Shown: positions 1 through 8,215 of the stretch, one piece after another | Layout: every line of letters starts with the position of its first letter | How positions within the stretch are numbered: position 1 is the stretch's first letter | Source of the DNA: Synechococcales cyanobacterium GL140_1_metabinner_5_sub | Lineage (GTDB): Bacteria > Cyanobacteriota > Cyanobacteriia > Cyanobacteriales > Chamaesiphonaceae | NCBI GenBank assembly: GCA_025359065.1 | Contig: JANYHM010000096.1 | Coordinates: forward strand, 1-34,682 | Reading direction: 5' to 3' | DNA: 34,682 bases | Position numbers and translations under genes: made by a program | Notes under the pieces: model-generated | Told to the model about the DNA's origin: nothing | What the model saw: the letters and a program-made list of their open reading frames with translations, nothing else | Database searches by the model: none

Positions 1-1
1 C

Positions 2-454
2 GGTATTCTTGGTGGCGCACTGCTCTGTGCGATTCACGGTGCTACCGTAGAAAACACTTTGTTTGAAGACAGCGAAAACCCCAACACTTTCCGGGCGTTT
101 GAACCTACTCAAGCTGAAGAAACCTACTCGATGGTTACTGCTAACCGTTTCTGGTCGCAGATTTTTGGAATTGCTTTCTCCAACAAGCGTTGGCTGCACT
201 TCTTTATGCTGTTTGTGCCTGTAACTGGTCTGTGGATGAGTTCTGTGGGTATCGTTGGTTTGGCTTTAAACCTGCGGGCTTACGATTTCACTTCTCAAGA
301 GTTACGTGCTGCTGAAGACCCCGAGTTTGAGACTTTCTACACCAAGAACATCTTGTTGAACGAAGGTATCCGCGCTTGGATGGCTCCTCAAGATCAGCCT
401 CATGAGCAGTTTGCTTTCCCTGAAGAAGTTCTACCTCGCGGTAATGCTTTGTAA
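2..454 (+). CDS. psbD: Photosystem II D2 protein (PsbD), 3' part only
   Basis: C-terminal 150 residues of D2, one of the two reaction-centre core subunits of photosystem II in the thylakoid membrane; the 5' part lies outside the window. If the end is residue 352 as in the family, the first visible residue is about 203. Key residues are then in place: His214 in [12 protein letters not shown] and His268 in NKRWLHFF, ligands of the non-haem iron, and Trp253 in NRFWSQIFG, which packs on QA. The protein ends with the canonical [11 protein letters not shown]. In most cyanobacteria the last codons also contain the GTG start of psbC in another frame; here the Arg codon is CGC, that GTG is absent, and psbC starts 257 bp after the psbD stop. 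Confidence 0.97.
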   Translation, partial: GILGGALLCAIHGATVENTLFEDSENPNTFRAFEPTQAEETYSMVTANRFWSQIFGIAFSNKRWLHFFMLFVPVTGLWMSSVGIVGLALNLRAYDFTSQELRAAEDPEFETFYTKNILLNEGIRAWMAPQDQPHEQFAFPEEVLPRGNAL

Positions 455-465
455 GGATCTGCTGC

Positions 466-513
466 TTACGGCGATCGACCTGAAATCGTAAGAAACCATC
501 TAGATCGCCGTAA
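466..513 (+). repeat. Inverted repeat (hairpin) in psbD-psbC spacer
   Basis: Perfect 11-bp arms TTACGGCGATC (466-476) and GATCGCCGTAA (503-513) enclose a 26-nt loop, starting 12 bp after the psbD stop. No T-run follows, so it does not look like a simple terminator; an mRNA 3'-end stabiliser or processing structure is more plausible. An 11-bp direct repeat, GCCGTAACACT, follows at 507-517 and 522-532. Confidence 0.6.
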
Positions 514-562
514 CACTCTTTGCCGTAACACTGTGTAAAGAAGCTTTAAAACTCCGAAAGAT

Positions 563-606
563 AAGGTTACAATAACGTTACCTTTTGCGCTGGCTCAGTA
601 ATGAGC
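563..606 (+). repeat. Two further small hairpins in psbD-psbC spacer
   Basis: AAGGTTAC (563-570) and GTTACCTT (577-584) pair with one internal T-T mismatch around a 6-nt loop and are followed by TTTTGCG. GCTCA (593-597) and TGAGC (602-606) pair around a GTAA tetraloop. With the larger hairpin upstream they make the spacer highly structured. Either could be a weak terminator or part of a psbC leader; neither is proven. Confidence 0.4.
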
Positions 607-646
607 TGGGAAACAGTCTAGAAGCTGCTATGCATATTTTGGTGGT

Positions 647-658
647 CTAGTTAACTAG
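647..658. promoter_or_regulatory. 12-bp perfect palindrome upstream of psbC, possible operator
   Basis: CTAGTTAACTAG is a perfect 12-bp palindrome whose end lies 52 bp before the psbC start codon. The position would fit an operator near a psbC-specific promoter, but no convincing -35/-10 pair was identified around it. The assignment rests only on symmetry and position. Confidence 0.25.
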
Positions 659-710
659 TGCCACTACCTAAACGACTCCTAATATTTACCTTTTAAGAGG
701 CTCTCGAATA

Positions 711-2096
711 GTGGAAACACCCTTTAATACTTCCATGGTAATGGGTGGTCGTGACCAAGAATCCAGCGGTTACGCTTGGTGGTCTGGAAACGCCCGCTTA
801 ATTAACCTTTCTGGCAAACTGCTGGGCGCACACGTCGCTCACGCTGGTTTGATTGTTTTCTGGGCAGGGGCTATGACCCTGTTTGAAGTGGCTCACTTCA
901 TTCCCGAAAAACCCATGTACGAGCAAGGTTTAATCTTGCTACCTCACTTGGCTAGCCAAGGTTGGGGTGTTGGTCCTGGCGGCGAAGTGATCGATATTTT
1001 TCCTTACTTCGTAGTTGGTGTACTGCACTTAATTTCTTCGGCAGTCCTAGGTGTGGGCGGTTTGTACCACGCACTTCGCGGGCCTGACACCTTAGAAGAG
1101 TATTCTTCTTTCTTCGGCTACGACTGGCGCGACAAAGACAAAATGACCAGCATTTTGGGCTTCCACCTGTGTATTTTGGGTGTGGGCGCTTTGTTGTTGG
1201 TGATTAAAGCCATGTTCGTTGGTGGTTTGTACGATACTTGGGCACCGGGTGGTGGTGATGTACGTTTGGTTACTAACCCCACAATTAACCCTGTCATCAT
1301 TTTTGGCTATCTGCTCAAGGCTCCTTTTGGTGGCGAAGGCTGGATTATCAGCGTCAATAACCTCGAAGATATCGTTGGTGGCCACATTTGGGTGGGCTTC
1401 ATCTGTATCGCTGGTGGTGTATGGCACATTTTGACCAAGCCTTTCGGCTGGGCGCGTCGCGCTCTGATCTGGTCTGGTGAAGCTTATCTTTCCTACAGCT
1501 TAGGCGCTCTATCTTTGATGGGCTTCGTCGCTTCGATCATGGTTTGGTATAACAACACAGCTTATCCTAGCGAGTTCTTTGGCCCTACTGGTCCTGAAGC
1601 TTCTCAGGCTCAAGCTTTGACTTTCTTGGTACGTGACCAAAGGCTGGGTGCAAACATTGCAACTGCTCAAGGTCCTACTGGTTTGGGTAAATACCTAATG
1701 CGTTCTCCTTCGGGCGAAATCATTTTTGGTGGTGAAACCATGCGTTTCTGGGATTTCCAAGGACCTTGGTTAGAGCCACTTCGTGGTCCTAACGGTTTGG
1801 ATTTAAACAAAGTTAAGAACGATATTCAGCCTTGGCAAGCTCGTAGAGCCGCAGAATACATGACTCACGCTCCTTTGGGTTCTTTGAACTCGGTGGGTGG
1901 AGTTATTACTGAAAGCAACGCTTTCAACTATGTATCTCCAAGAGCCTGGTTGGCGACTTCTCACTTTGTGTTTGCGTTCTTCCTGTTTGTGGGTCACTTG
2001 TGGCACGCCGGTCGGGCAAGAGCTGCTGTTGCTGGATTCCAGAACGGTATCGATCGCGAAACTGAAGCTGTACTTTCTATGAACGATCTAGATTAA
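711..2096 (+). CDS. psbC: Photosystem II CP43 chlorophyll apoprotein (PsbC)
   Basis: 461-aa core antenna protein of photosystem II with six membrane helices. It binds chlorophyll a and contributes to the oxygen-evolving site. The lumenal motif GGETMRFWD carries E342 and R345, equivalent to CP43-Glu354 and Arg357 (a Mn4CaO5 ligand and its second-shell Arg) in 473-residue numbering. The highly conserved [17 protein letters not shown] segment and the C-terminal [11 protein letters not shown] chlorophyll-binding stretch are intact. The start is GTG at 711, with AAGAGG at 695-700 as a well-spaced ribosome binding site. The length matches the family. Unlike the classic arrangement, it does not overlap psbD and has its own leader of up to 256 bp. 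Confidence 0.97.
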   Translation: METPFNTSMVMGGRDQESSGYAWWSGNARLINLSGKLLGAHVAHAGLIVFWAGAMTLFEVAHFIPEKPMYEQGLILLPHLASQGWGVGPGGEVIDIFPYFVVGVLHLISSAVLGVGGLYHALRGPDTLEEYSSFFGYDWRDKDKMTSILGFHLCILGVGALLLVIKAMFVGGLYDTWAPGGGDVRLVTNPTINPVIIFGYLLKAPFGGEGWIISVNNLEDIVGGHIWVGFICIAGGVWHILTKPFGWARRALIWSGEAYLSYSLGALSLMGFVASIMVWYNNTAYPSEFFGPTGPEASQAQALTFLVRDQRLGANIATAQGPTGLGKYLMRSPSGEIIFGGETMRFWDFQGPWLEPLRGPNGLDLNKVKNDIQPWQARRAAEYMTHAPLGSLNSVGGVITESNAFNYVSPRAWLATSHFVFAFFLFVGHLWHAGRARAAVAGFQNGIDRETEAVLSMNDLD

Positions 2097-2116
2097 TTTT
2101 TAGTTAGACAAACAAC

Positions 2117-2149
2117 AAAAAGCAGGAGTGTTAAATCTCCTGCTTTTTT
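2117..2149 (+). terminator. Strong intrinsic terminator, probably bidirectional
   Basis: AAAAAGCAGGAG (2117-2128), an 8-nt loop, then CTCCTGCTTTTT (2137-2148): a perfect 12-bp stem ending in six T. The A-run on the left gives a T-run on the minus strand, so it can end both psbC transcripts and those of the convergent citrate synthase gene. Confidence 0.9.
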
Positions 2150-2166
2150 AATGGGAATTTTGTAAT

Positions 2167-3303
2167 TTAGCGCTGATCGATCGACTTATAAGCTAAGCCG
2201 TGTTCACCGGTATAGATCTGGGTAGGCCGGAAAATTCGGTTTTCATCGAGCTGTTCACGCCAATGTGCCAACCAGCCTGCTACCCGAGCGATCGCAAACA
2301 CTGGGGTAAACAGGTCATCGGGAATCCCTAACTTGCGGTAGACCAAGCCAGAATAGAAGTCTACGTTGGGGTAAATGCCCTTCTGACCGTAATATTCTTC
2401 TACGACTTTTTCTAGCTCGACAGCAATATCAAAGTATTTGTCATGGCCAAATTTAGCGAATAGCTCTACCGCTAACTCCTGCAAAAGAATGGCGCGGGGG
2501 TCTTTGACTTTATAGACCCGGTGGCCAAAACCGACGATTTTTTTCTTTTCGGCCACGCATTTTTCTACATAGGGGCGCACTTGATCGATCGTGCCAATTT
2601 CGGCCAGCATCAACATTACGTCTTCGTTGGCTCCGCCATGTAATGGCCCAGCTAATGTACCCACTGCCGAAGCGATGACGGCATAGGGATCAGTGAGGGT
2701 CGATGCTGTGACCATGGCCGAAAAAGTGGAGGCGTTGATGGTGTGTTCGGCATGAAGAATTAGGCAAACATCTAATACTCTGGCTGATAATGGATCGGGT
2801 TCTTTTTCGGTGAGCATATACAAGAAGTTAGCGGCATAACCCAGGTCGTCGCGGGGTAAGACAGGATCGTTGCCTTTGCGCATGAGTTGGAAAGCAGCGG
2901 CCATGGTAGGAATTTTGGCCAGTAAGCGGGTGACTGCTTCCCAAATATAGGTTGGATCGGTGAGGGCGCGCCGCGAATAAAATAAGCCCAAGGCGGCGGC
3001 GGAGGCTTGGAGGGCATCCATGGGGTGGCCAGTTTCGGGGAAGCATTTCATCATGTCTTTGATGCGATACTTAATCCGCCGATGGGAGCAAATTTCGTTT
3101 TCAAATTCGGCTAGCTCGGCAGCGCTGGGTAGTTTGCCCCAAATCAGCAGATAGGAGGTTTCCACAAAGTTACTCTGACGGGCCAGTGCGTCGATCGGGA
3201 TGCCGCGATATTCTAATATTCCTTCTTGGCCGTTGACGTAGCTAATGCTCGATTTGGCGACAGGTACGCCTTCTAGTCCAGGTTTGTAATCTTCAGCAGC
3301 CAT
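2167..3303 (-). CDS. gltA: Citrate synthase
   Basis: 378-aa enzyme condensing acetyl-CoA and oxaloacetate to citrate, the entry step to the TCA branch that supplies 2-oxoglutarate for nitrogen assimilation in cyanobacteria. Visible active-site residues are H187 in HAEHTINAS, H222 in GPLHGGANE, H261 in GFGHRVYK and D315 in NVDFYSG. The length fits the short (type II-like) bacterial/archaeal form without the long N-terminal extension. An upstream in-frame ATG would add 35 residues of Arg-rich sequence without family resemblance. The ATG at 3303 is preferred because GAGGAAAA lies just upstream and the protein then begins MAAEDYKPGLEG, as in cyanobacterial homologues. It faces psbC tail to tail across the terminator. 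Confidence 0.95.
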   Translation of the reverse strand: MAAEDYKPGLEGVPVAKSSISYVNGQEGILEYRGIPIDALARQSNFVETSYLLIWGKLPSAAELAEFENEICSHRRIKYRIKDMMKCFPETGHPMDALQASAAALGLFYSRRALTDPTYIWEAVTRLLAKIPTMAAAFQLMRKGNDPVLPRDDLGYAANFLYMLTEKEPDPLSARVLDVCLILHAEHTINASTFSAMVTASTLTDPYAVIASAVGTLAGPLHGGANEDVMLMLAEIGTIDQVRPYVEKCVAEKKKIVGFGHRVYKVKDPRAILLQELAVELFAKFGHDKYFDIAVELEKVVEEYYGQKGIYPNVDFYSGLVYRKLGIPDDLFTPVFAIARVAGWLAHWREQLDENRIFRPTQIYTGEHGLAYKSIDQR

Positions 3304-3437
3304 TCTTTTTTCCTCGGGATCACATCCTTGCTTTCTTTGCCCCTCATGCCTAAGCATTGCTGGCATTCTGGACATTTTACCAGATCTACCGTCCGGCCTT
3401 GATTGCACTGAATTTTTATGTTTTTGATACTGCTAGC

Positions 3438-3466
3438 TTGCTCTGGATGGCTGGGTAATCTAATAA
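3438..3466 (+). promoter_or_regulatory. Candidate sigma70-type promoter for the 3506 gene
   Basis: TTGCTC (3438-3443), a 17-bp spacer, then TAATAA (3461-3466). This is a reasonable match to the consensus and would give a leader of roughly 30-35 nt before the GTG start at 3506. It lies in the 202-bp divergent gap between gltA and this gene; no equally good promoter was seen for gltA. Confidence 0.4.
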
Positions 3467-3505
3467 AGACCGAAGCGTCGATCAGTCATTATATAGAGCC
3501 TTCCA

Positions 3506-5962
3506 GTGGTAAAAGATTCTCGCCTTATTTCTATTCAGCAAAAACGTTGGCAAGATCTGGTTGCTGGCATCGTGATTAGTTTTGAGGTCTTGTGCTGTCT
3601 GGTGTTTATGGCTACCAAAAGTCACTTTGTGCTTTCTGTGGGCGTGGGTGGTGTGATCGGGTTTGCACTGCTGTGTTTTAATCGGCAGTTTCGCGAAAAA
3701 TATTTAGGATATCAAGGCGATAGCAGCCAGCCAGTTGCTAGCCCAGCAAAATTTAACAGCGCTCAAATAGAACAGTCTTTGCTGCTATGGACAATGGTGG
3801 TGTTGCTGGCTGTCACAGCTTTTATTGGTTTAGATCTTGCTACTCATACAGCATTTAGCTTCTTGGCTATTCCTTTTAGCATTGCAGGCAGCCTCTGGAG
3901 CTATCGTCGTCGTCATTTAAGTACACATCCTGTGACTTACTTGGTTTCAGCACTGGCTGTTACTTTGATTCTTGCCTGTCTGGGCAGTGCTTTTTGGGGA
4001 CAGACGATCGAAAAAGCCAAGAATTTTTTAGGATCCGATCGAGATCTGGTATTGCCCCTAGCCGCCAGTTTTTTGTTGGTTGCGGTGCAGGTGGCATATA
4101 TGTGGTCGCTTTGTTATTCACGCAAGTTGGCGAGCAGCGTAATTATTAGCGCCATGTTGATGATGATTACTGTTTTAATCGGCAACAACTTTGGTTTTTT
4201 GTTAGTGCTGGTGCTGTTTGTCGGTTTGCTTGTGCCCACTTTAATGTTGTTCTATCGATCGGCAATTAACCTCCAACCGATCGGACTTTCGATCGTCCCT
4301 CGTCCTCGCCAGCTCACAGAGAAATATATCCCCTGGAGATACCTGAGCAAAATTGCTGCTGCCTCAGTGATCTGTGGCTGTGTTTTGTCTTTGTTTGCAC
4401 CACAACTACGTCTACCAGATATTTCTTGGGATGTGCCGGGGATAGATGAAGTAGTAAAATATCTACCAATTCAAACAGATCCCAACCTCCCAGATTCTGT
4501 CCTTAAGGATTTGCCAGCCAAGGAAGGCCGGGGATCTGCTGGTCAGGGTAATACTCGCGCTGTAAATGGTGGTAGCCAGAACTGGGGCAACTCAGGACAA
4601 GGTTCTGAAACAGATGATGATGCTGGGGTTGTAGATGAAAAAGCTGCTCTTCAGGCAATTCGGAATATTTTGGCCACTGCCGATCGACCTTTGAAAACCA
4701 GCGCCGAACGCAAAGCCTATATCAAAAAATATTTGCAAGAACATATCCAGTCTTCTGATTGTGGCCCCAATAATCGCTATTGTTTCAATAGCTCACGCGA
4801 TAACTTTCAACCCGATCGATTGAAAGATTCATATCCAACCGGCTTGGCTCGCTGGAATCCAACCGCACAAATTCCCCTACGCCCTTACTATCTCGCTCAG
4901 CAACAAACTCCACCGCTGCTGTGGCAGCTCACAGACCCCTGCCCTGTGGATCAACAAGATTGCTATAAAAATCGAGTTTTTCAGGCAAATAAACAAGAAT
5001 CTATTCGGACTCGTAATCGGTTAATGCGATCAATTGGAAGTATCGATTCAACTACAAAGAATCTAGGTTCTGAATTCTCTGGGAATTCTAGCGGACAGCA
5101 AGGCTCTCAATGGTCTGGGATTCCTGGGAATTCTGGCGGACAGCAAGGCTCGGAATTCTCCAGAAATTCTAGCGGACAACAAGGTTCTCAAGACTCTGGA
5201 ATTCCGGGGAGTAGTGCTAATAACCAGAGCACCGATCGAAGTTCTAGCCCTGATGGACAAAGAGACCGTCAAAATTCATCAGATGCGAATAGCCAGAATG
5301 GTCTTCAGCAGAATGAACCGGCTAAAAAAAATTCTCCCAACTCCCTCGATCGAGGACAAAAAACCAAAAATAAAAACAATCCCCATGATGATCACAGCAC
5401 TAATCAAAACCCAGATCAAGCAAACCCCCTACCAGAAAATAACTCAGGTAAAAAAAATCAGCGCCCAAAAATACCGCCAATTAATTTAGAGCAATTAACA
5501 AATCTGTTGCGGATTGTCGCAGCTATTTTAATACTGGTGGCTGGAGTTATTTGGTACTTGTGGTTACAGAGTCGCCAAGAAAAAATTGTCAAACAAAAAG
5601 AGCGCAAATTTAATCAGTTACCCATGATCGAGCGGATTTATTGGCTAATGCTCAAAGAGCTACGCACCAGCGGCAGCATTAAACATAGCAACGAAACCGA
5701 GTGGGAATTTGCTTTGTCTAAAACGCAACAGCTTAATACTACTGAATCAAAACATCCGAGTCTGTTAGGCAAATTAATTATCGAAATTTCTGCTGATTAC
5801 GTTGCTTGGCGCTATGGTAAGAAAAAACCTAACGATAGCAGCCTCAATCATAAATTTGAGCGTTTCTTAGAGTTACACCGCGAGTTCTGTGCTGCCGAAC
5901 AAGCTAAACGGAAAGCAGCATCCAGTATGATCTCCCAGGCCAAAAAACATCTAGTGCTGTAA
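3506..5962 (+). CDS. Large membrane protein, TgpA/DUF4129-like architecture without recognisable transglutaminase core
   Basis: 818 aa, start GTG. The N-terminal ~300 residues hold about nine hydrophobic segments. A long extracytoplasmic region (~310-660) follows, then one membrane helix (~665-690, RIVAAILILVAGVIWYLWL) and a cytoplasmic C-terminus with the DUF4129-like signature of short helices (MIERIYWLMLKELR, WEFA, ISADYVAWRYG). This order resembles cyanobacterial TgpA-type proteins (DUF3488 membrane domain, transglutaminase, DUF4129). However, the middle part lacks a Cys-His-Asp triad that I can identify: it has a Cys-containing segment (DCGPNNRYC, DPCPVDQQDC) and then a Ser/Gly/Gln/Asn-rich low-complexity linker. 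Family assignment is inference from layout. The next gene starts 8 bp downstream, so the two are probably co-transcribed. Function unknown; envelope role likely. Confidence 0.6.
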   Translation: MVKDSRLISIQQKRWQDLVAGIVISFEVLCCLVFMATKSHFVLSVGVGGVIGFALLCFNRQFREKYLGYQGDSSQPVASPAKFNSAQIEQSLLLWTMVVLLAVTAFIGLDLATHTAFSFLAIPFSIAGSLWSYRRRHLSTHPVTYLVSALAVTLILACLGSAFWGQTIEKAKNFLGSDRDLVLPLAASFLLVAVQVAYMWSLCYSRKLASSVIISAMLMMITVLIGNNFGFLLVLVLFVGLLVPTLMLFYRSAINLQPIGLSIVPRPRQLTEKYIPWRYLSKIAAASVICGCVLSLFAPQLRLPDISWDVPGIDEVVKYLPIQTDPNLPDSVLKDLPAKEGRGSAGQGNTRAVNGGSQNWGNSGQGSETDDDAGVVDEKAALQAIRNILATADRPLKTSAERKAYIKKYLQEHIQSSDCGPNNRYCFNSSRDNFQPDRLKDSYPTGLARWNPTAQIPLRPYYLAQQQTPPLLWQLTDPCPVDQQDCYKNRVFQANKQESIRTRNRLMRSIGSIDSTTKNLGSEFSGNSSGQQGSQWSGIPGNSGGQQGSEFSRNSSGQQGSQDSGIPGSSANNQSTDRSSSPDGQRDRQNSSDANSQNGLQQNEPAKKNSPNSLDRGQKTKNKNNPHDDHSTNQNPDQANPLPENNSGKKNQRPKIPPINLEQLTNLLRIVAAILILVAGVIWYLWLQSRQEKIVKQKERKFNQLPMIERIYWLMLKELRTSGSIKHSNETEWEFALSKTQQLNTTESKHPSLLGKLIIEISADYVAWRYGKKKPNDSSLNHKFERFLELHREFCAAEQAKRKAASSMISQAKKHLVL
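5066..5227 (+). repeat. In-frame 81-bp tandem duplication in the linker of the 3506 gene
   Basis: Two 27-residue units (residues 521-547 and 548-574) each follow the pattern GSEFS.NSSGQQGSQ.SGIPG. The reading frame is kept, so this looks like expansion of a flexible Ser/Gly/Gln linker. Each unit is itself loosely bipartite (GSEFS..SSGQQ then GSQ.SGIPG). Confidence 0.8.
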
Positions 5963-5970
5963 AGTTAACT

Positions 5971-6867
5971 GTGAAAAGCTGCTTTCGCTATATCATTGAG
6001 TTTCTTATGTTATCAAAAACCCGCATTTCGATAGCTCCACTTGCGCCAATGGCGATCGGAATTTTTATTTTGCTGGCGATCGCCGTTGGCGCAATCTTTA
6101 AATCGATCGATCCGAATTTTTCCTCGGTGCAAGCGGCTGGCACCAAGCAGGCTAAGCTTCAGGCTCTCGTTCCCCTCTACATCTACCCGCAAATCATTGA
6201 TGGTCGCAGTAACTGGTCGCCCTTGGTCGAAGCTGCCCGCAAAATTCCGGTAGTGGCAATTATTAATCCTAACAGTGGTCCCGGCGGCAAGCCCAACTCA
6301 GACTATGCTCAAGGATTAAAAATATTACAGCAAGGCGGAGTCAAAACCATTGGCTATGTAGCTACTAACTATGGCAAAAGACCGATCGAGCAAGTCAAAG
6401 CAGATGTTGATTTATACCATGCCCACTTCAACGTCCAAGGAATCTTTTTAGACGAAGGTGCTAGCAGTCCACAGCAACTGAATTATTACGGCGAAATTTA
6501 TCGCTATATTAAAAGCAAAAAGCGGCTTCAACAGGTCATTGTGAATCCCGGCACACATCTTGACGAAGCTTATTTTAGTAAACCAGTAACTGATCAAGCG
6601 GTAATTTTTGAAAACTTTGGCAAGGAGTGGCCAAAGTACGAAACCAGTCCTTACGTCAACAAGTACGATCGCCAACGCTTTGCCCTGATGCTGCACGGGG
6701 TGATCGATCGGGCAAAGATGCAAAGCTACATTGAGCTGGCTGTCAAGCGGAATATTGGCTATGTGTACATTACCAACGATGCTGATAGTAACCCCTGGGA
6801 TAGCTTACCCAGCTATTGGTCAGCAGAAGTTGAGGCAATTCGTAATCAGAATTCAATGGGACGCTAA
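5971..6867 (+). CDS. Spherulation-specific family 4 (spherulin 4 / GH135-like) protein, membrane-anchored or secreted
   Basis: 298 aa from GTG at 5971; an ATG at 6007 is an alternative start giving 286 aa, and neither has a strong ribosome binding site. Residues ~20-45 form a signal anchor or signal peptide. The remainder is a spherulin-4-type TIM barrel: LVPLYIYP at the first strand, VVAIINPNSGPG, KTIGYVATNYG, GIFLDEGAS with D161/E162 as likely catalytic acids, VIVNPGTH, and YVYITND near the end. In fungi and Pseudomonas, related domains (Sph3, PelA hydrolase) cleave galactosamine-containing exopolysaccharides. That supports a role in extracellular polysaccharide trimming, but the substrate here is unknown. 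It is 8 bp downstream of the TgpA-like gene and overlaps ubiA tail to tail by 4 bp. Confidence 0.8.
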   Translation: MKSCFRYIIEFLMLSKTRISIAPLAPMAIGIFILLAIAVGAIFKSIDPNFSSVQAAGTKQAKLQALVPLYIYPQIIDGRSNWSPLVEAARKIPVVAIINPNSGPGGKPNSDYAQGLKILQQGGVKTIGYVATNYGKRPIEQVKADVDLYHAHFNVQGIFLDEGASSPQQLNYYGEIYRYIKSKKRLQQVIVNPGTHLDEAYFSKPVTDQAVIFENFGKEWPKYETSPYVNKYDRQRFALMLHGVIDRAKMQSYIELAVKRNIGYVYITNDADSNPWDSLPSYWSAEVEAIRNQNSMGR

Positions 6868-7745
6868 AAACGTACTAATCCACCAATCATACCGGCCACT
6901 AGACCGAATCCTAACCAGACATTTTCCCGGAACATATTGCCGTAGCTGGTCGGCGATAAATTGGGATGGCGCAGTCTTCTGTATTGGTTGAACCAAACAC
7001 CAGCACCACAGGCCAAAGAAATCCAAAACACAACATTTAAATTCAGTGCCCGACCAGCAAAAGCCAACAAAACAAAAGTTAGTAAGTAGCAAACACCCAC
7101 GGCTAGAGGAACCTGTTTGCCAAAAAACAGAGCGCTAGAATTCACCCCAATCCGACTGTCATCAGCTCGATCGGGCATGGCATAGACAGTATCAAAGCCC
7201 AAAGTCCAAAACACCGTTGCTCCCCATAGCTCCCAGGTCGCTAGTTCCAACCTTGGCTCTACCATCGACCAGCTTATGAGTACCGCAAAACCCCAGGCGA
7301 TCGACAGCACTAACTGCGGCACCGGAAATACTCTTTTAGCCGCAGGATATAGCAAAATTACTGGGACGGCGGCTAGACATAGCCAAAAAGTAGCCAAGTT
7401 TAAATATCTAGCCAAGATAGCAGCGCAAATCAACGAGAAAATTAATACTCCGATTCCCACTTTCACTGACAAGGCACGAGCAGCCAAAGGGCGATTTTTA
7501 GTGCGTTCTACCTGGGGGTCGATGTTCCTGTCCCACAAATCGTTCACCACGCAGCCAGCAGCACTAGTGGCCAATGTGCCTAAGATAATAATTGCCAGCA
7601 GCGGCAGCTTAAATTCTCCGGTGCGGCCAGTGGCCAAACAGAAGCCCCACAGGGCAGGAATCATTAAAATCAAGCGCCCAGTGGGTTTGTCCCAGCGCAG
7701 TAAACGGACGATCGAGAGCCAAGTAGGCGGAACAGAAGAGGTCAT
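6864..7745 (-). CDS. ubiA: 4-hydroxybenzoate polyprenyltransferase (plastoquinone pathway UbiA)
   Basis: 293-aa integral membrane prenyltransferase attaching a long prenyl chain (solanesyl in cyanobacteria) to 4-hydroxybenzoate, an early step of plastoquinone-9 synthesis. Both Asp-rich Mg-diphosphate motifs are present: N68-D69-x2-D72-x3-D76 (VVNDLWDRNID) and Y188..D192-x2-D195-D196 (YAMPDRADDSRIG). About eight hydrophobic helices follow the family pattern. The length is normal. A cyanobacterial 4-HB transferase is favoured over other UbiA members (chlorophyll synthase, homogentisate enzymes) by the NDLWDRNIDPQVERTKNRP stretch. It converges on the spherulin-like gene with a 4-bp overlap. Confidence 0.93.
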   Translation of the reverse strand: MTSSVPPTWLSIVRLLRWDKPTGRLILMIPALWGFCLATGRTGEFKLPLLAIIILGTLATSAAGCVVNDLWDRNIDPQVERTKNRPLAARALSVKVGIGVLIFSLICAAILARYLNLATFWLCLAAVPVILLYPAAKRVFPVPQLVLSIAWGFAVLISWSMVEPRLELATWELWGATVFWTLGFDTVYAMPDRADDSRIGVNSSALFFGKQVPLAVGVCYLLTFVLLAFAGRALNLNVVFWISLACGAGVWFNQYRRLRHPNLSPTSYGNMFRENVWLGFGLVAGMIGGLVRF

Positions 7746-7849
7746 GAAAAGATTTCAGCGGTTTTACAAATCTTAACCGAATTTGTGAAATTTCCCATCC
7801 TAGCCAGCAACTCCAAATTCACAGACTACGCTTGTTGCCGCCTGCGATT

Positions 7850-8215
7850 TTATCCCAAGGGAAAATTAAATAATTTCTGCATTGATGCCATCACTTCGTC
7901 CGTGTCAGCTTCCCCCAAATGACCGATCTGCCTGACAATTATGGAGTAATCGAGAGTAAACAACTTCATGCGAACGATCGATTCAGCTTTCAATCCAGCC
8001 AGTGACAAATCGGTAATACTCATATCCAACGCCCAAGGTTGATGAGTCGCCGTGGTAATCATTGCCATCACGCCCTTGTGCATTCGGATATTAAACGTTT
8101 CGGCATTCGAGAGCATTAGTGCCGGTCTACGCTTAGTTGTACCACTATCTGTAAATGGAAACGGGACGACGACAACAACGTCAAACTGATTATAAGTCTT
8201 GATAGGCGGATTCAT
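7850..8215 (-). CDS. MazF/PemK-type toxin (endoribonuclease)
   Basis: 121 aa. The N-terminus has the family hallmark of a short beta start followed by a PF(P)FT(D)..KRRPALMLS motif (DVVVVVPFPFTDSGTTKRRPA), and the C-terminal half carries MKLFTLDYSIIVRQIGHL. MazF/PemK toxins cleave mRNA at short motifs until bound by the antitoxin. The start codon lies inside the antitoxin gene (26-bp overlap), with GGGAG about 10 nt upstream, so translation is coupled. The pair lies between ubiA and a DUF885 gene remnant, suggesting local rearrangement. Confidence 0.85.
   Translation of the reverse strand: MNPPIKTYNQFDVVVVVPFPFTDSGTTKRRPALMLSNAETFNIRMHKGVMAMITTATHQPWALDMSITDLSLAGLKAESIVRMKLFTLDYSIIVRQIGHLGEADTDEVMASMQKLFNFPLG

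Noticed and set aside
7276-7776. 166-aa ORF antisense to ubiA
   Set aside because: Lies wholly over the conserved prenyltransferase gene and has no recognisable features.
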